Source of the DNA: Treponema sp.
GTDB taxonomy: Bacteria; Spirochaetota; Spirochaetia; Treponematales; Treponemataceae
Direction of reading: 5' to 3'
NCBI GenBank assembly: GCA_004554075.1
Contig: SFOB01000006.1
Location: forward strand, 1 to 64,000
DNA length: 64,000 bases
In this document: positions 61,801-64,000 of the stretch, one piece after another
How positions within the stretch are numbered: the first letter of the stretch is position 1
How the letters are laid out: the number at the start of each line of letters is the position of its first letter
Program-made: the position numbers and the translations under genes
Notes under the pieces: generated by a model
What the model saw: only the letters and a program-made list of their open reading frames with translations
What the model was told of the DNA's origin: nothing
The model's database searches: none

Positions 61801-63858
61801 TTACCGCTTCCTGAATAGTTTTAGAGTTTCCTGCATAATCCGTAAGAGAGGCTGTAATTGTTCCTCCAGCTCTTGGTGCAGTAATTTCTACCTTCCATTT
61901 TCCATCTGCACCGAGTTCCAGAAATTGCTTTTGTTTCACCTCCAATTTCAATTGTTGTAAAACTTAAAGTTGGAGCAATTGTATCTCCACTGAGTGTCAG
62001 AGATTTTACAGAATAACTGTTTCCATCATAAGCACGGAAAACAAATTCCTGAGAGGTTAATGGTTTTAAATTTCCTTTTTTATCTTTTCCACCAACACCA
62101 AACTTTGTAAAAAGATTAAATGTAGAATCAAAATCATAAGTCTTGGCATTTGCCGGTACATTAAATCTATAAATAATGTTTCCATCATCATCTTCCTTAG
62201 TTTCACCAGCACCAGCACGGTCCCAGTCCGGATCTGTTCCTGTAAGATATTTTATCTTATTTGCAGGATTATCTCGTAATGCCGGATTAAGCCAGACCAT
62301 TGTAAAGTTTTCAATTTTTCCATCATCTGATACAGAACCTTTTAATTGTATATTTCCATTTACATTTTGAATTGCAGAAGATCCGTTTTCAGGTGATTCA
62401 ATTTTAATTTTTGGCGCACTTACGTCAGAAGCATGGAAGTATTTTGTAACTTCATCTGTCTTTCCATAAATGTCTGTTACTTTTAAAACAAGCTTATATT
62501 TTCCATTCTCTGTTGGAGCAACAACACTCCATGCAGAGTACTTTGCTTTGTCCTGAGGTAAAGCATGTGTTTTAGGATTTTCATATAGTTTTGCATCTTC
62601 TGCTTCCGTTTCAGAATAAGTATATAGCTCATAAGCATTACCATTCTTCTTATAAAGAGTAGAAACAAAAGACTTTATTCCATCATCATCCTGAATGCTT
62701 CCTGAAATATTTGATCCAGGATAACATTCGTAAGCGCCTGTATCTTTTTCTGTATCATCGCCTGCAGCAACAGTAATCCATGGAGTATCTGCTTCCGGAT
62801 ACCATAAGAAATAACCAAGAACCTTTCGCTGCCATGCATTTGAAGTACTTATACTAGTACTTATAACACGAATTATATGAAGTCCTGTATCAAGACCTTT
62901 AGCCTTACCTGCTTCTGAAGTTGCCCACTCTTCTGGATTCACAGTCAACGACCATTCACGTAAATCCTCTCCGCTTACATTTTTAGCAAAATATAGATCT
63001 GGAGCAGTAGAATCTCCTATCTGAGCCTCTGGAAGATTTAATACTTCATCAAGAGACTCCACTGCAGTTGTAGAATTTGCAGTAGATTTTGTTCCTTCAA
63101 TAATTCCATTGTCAAATTCAATTCTCAAAGCTTTAAATGCAAGAGCCTGATCCTGGCGACCAAAGATTTCTACAGTGCCGTTTAAGAGTCTGCCTATAAC
63201 GTTTCCATCTTTTAACTTATAAATATTTGCTTCTACATCATTATGCAAATCAGTATAAGAAGAAAAATACTCTGGCTTATAAACTGTAACATTTGGGCTT
63301 TCTGTATCTACAATGAGAGAACGGTCTATTCTGGATTCTTTTCCAGAATTACCCATTTCATCTTTTGCAACTGCTAAAAGATTATAGGTAGCACCTGTTT
63401 TATCTGCAGCCTTTTCGTCTGTATCTACATCAATAGACCAGGTCCAGGTAGTATCATTTAATTTACAATAATTATTTGAATCCTCTGGTACTGTCTTCCA
63501 GTCACCAGTCTTAGAAGTTTTTTTCTGCTGGTACTGTCTTCCAGTCACCAGTCTTAGAAGTTTTTTTCTGCCAGTTTTCACCCGGAACAACCTGATAGTG
63601 AATATCCGCATCATCAAAATCTATTGTGATTAAAGTTACAGCCTCGTTATCTGAAGCAGTTCCCCGTAGAACAAAAGTCTGTGCAACAGAATCATTGTCC
63701 TGATGAGAAGTAATTTCGATGTGAGGAGGCAACATATCAACGCCAGGTCCAAGACCAATTTCGCATGAAAGAATGCTGCCAGCAAACAATGCTGCAAAAA
63801 GAGAAGCAGCAGAATATTTACAAAGCTTTTTAATAAAATCTATATACATTTTTTTCAT
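58808..63858 (-). pseudogene. Giant surface lipoprotein gene with two frameshifts
   Basis: Three consecutive reading frames join into one protein of about 1,680 residues. The first (63858-63511) has a signal peptide and lipobox AGSILSC. The second covers 63530 to about 61910. The third covers about 61910 to 58808. The product is beta-rich with repeated Ig-like or extracellular-adhesin units (IVDTESPNVTVYKPEY, DKAGNVTSEADIND, GRLLNGTVEIFGRQD). The first shift is a 43-bp tandem duplication. The second fits one extra base near 61918. It is expected at the outer surface. If the shifts are sequencing errors, the gene is intact. Confidence 0.8.
63485..63570 (-). repeat. Perfect 43-bp tandem duplication
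   Basis: The block at 63485-63527 is repeated exactly at 63528-63570. Both copies translate as KKTSKTGDWKTVP, in different frames, so removing one copy restores the reading frame. Confidence 0.92.
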
Positions 63859-63875
63859 CTTCTGTTCTCCTTTTT

Positions 63876-64000
63876 TTAATTACCCCATCGACGCATATAA
63901 GTACAACGGGTAAATTCACCTGGCTGCAGCACACCCCAGGAACGAGACCAATCATAACCAGAATTATCTGCCATATAACCAGAGAAAGATGCCTTAACAA
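63876..64000 (-). CDS. C-terminal end of a secreted or surface protein (partial)
   Basis: An open frame enters from the right edge and ends at TAA 63876-63878. The visible 41 residues include SFSGYMADNSGYDWSRSWG and PGEFTRCTYMRRWGN, rich in Trp, Tyr and Gly. A ribosome site for the giant lipoprotein follows, 18 bases between stop and start, so they form an operon. The family cannot be named from this fragment. Confidence 0.65.
   Translation of the reverse strand, partial: VKASFSGYMADNSGYDWSRSWGVLQPGEFTRCTYMRRWGN

Overview
The window looks like a chromosome segment of a free-living or gut-associated Treponema (Spirochaetota). Grounds: low-GC lipoprotein and secreted-protein genes, an LL-diaminopimelate aminotransferase (DapL) with DapF, both type III and type I glutamine synthetase, and an attC-type gene-cassette array of the sort known from Treponema chromosomal integrons. 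The genus call is inferred from gene content and style, not from a database match.

Region A (about 1-19 kb, AT-rich, nearly all plus strand) is a gene-cassette array in two states. Up to about 9.4 kb, intact attC sites of about 63 bp delimit cassettes whose terminal R'' box is the exact complement of the cassette's own first seven bases. Cassettes carry a secreted TPR protein, a broken RidA fused to a HigBA toxin-antitoxin pair, a membrane TPR protein, a GETH-motif lipoprotein, an Asp/Glu racemase fused to a BrnTA pair, a YARHG protein and a small membrane protein. Each cassette begins with a short hairpin with loop ACT and a stem that differs between cassettes. From 9.4 to 19 kb only attC relics remain among small secreted, membrane and lipoprotein genes, plus an acyltransferase/oxidoreductase pair and a PstS-like protein. 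No integrase is in the window.

Region B (20.7-41.5 kb) is metabolic: glnN, an ECF transporter (TrpP-like S component, fused EcfA, EcfT), a thioesterase, L-serine dehydratase (sdaAA/sdaAB), an oppBCDFA peptide importer, a 2-hydroxyacid dehydrogenase, a MATE pump, a HisC-like aminotransferase next to a PucR-type regulator, and dapL.

Region C (41.6-58.7 kb) centres on glutamine-dependent synthesis: dapF and carA diverge, then a chemoreceptor, carB, pyrG, glnA, an ANTAR-domain regulator, purF, a diguanylate cyclase, a tRNA with a CAT anticodon, and glmS. The main result of the hunt is here. The promoters of glnN (twice), the opp operon, dapF, carA, purF and, less exactly, carB are followed by a hairpin with a six-base loop (AAAGAN; A at 1, G at 4) that is built into the 5' arm of an intrinsic terminator just before the gene. 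This is the loop signature read by ANTAR antiterminators, and an ANTAR gene sits directly after glnA. In most leaders the hexaloop lies at or within a few bases of the predicted transcript start, which leaves no room for the usual first hairpin. This suggests a nitrogen/glutamine regulon run by a shortened ANTAR switch.

Palindromic mobile repeats are scattered through B and C, and several lie in frame inside carA, carB, purF and ecfA, as Rickettsia palindromic elements do. Region D (58.8-64 kb, minus strand) is a very large surface lipoprotein gene broken by two frameshifts, one of them a perfect 43-bp tandem duplication, preceded by the end of another gene.
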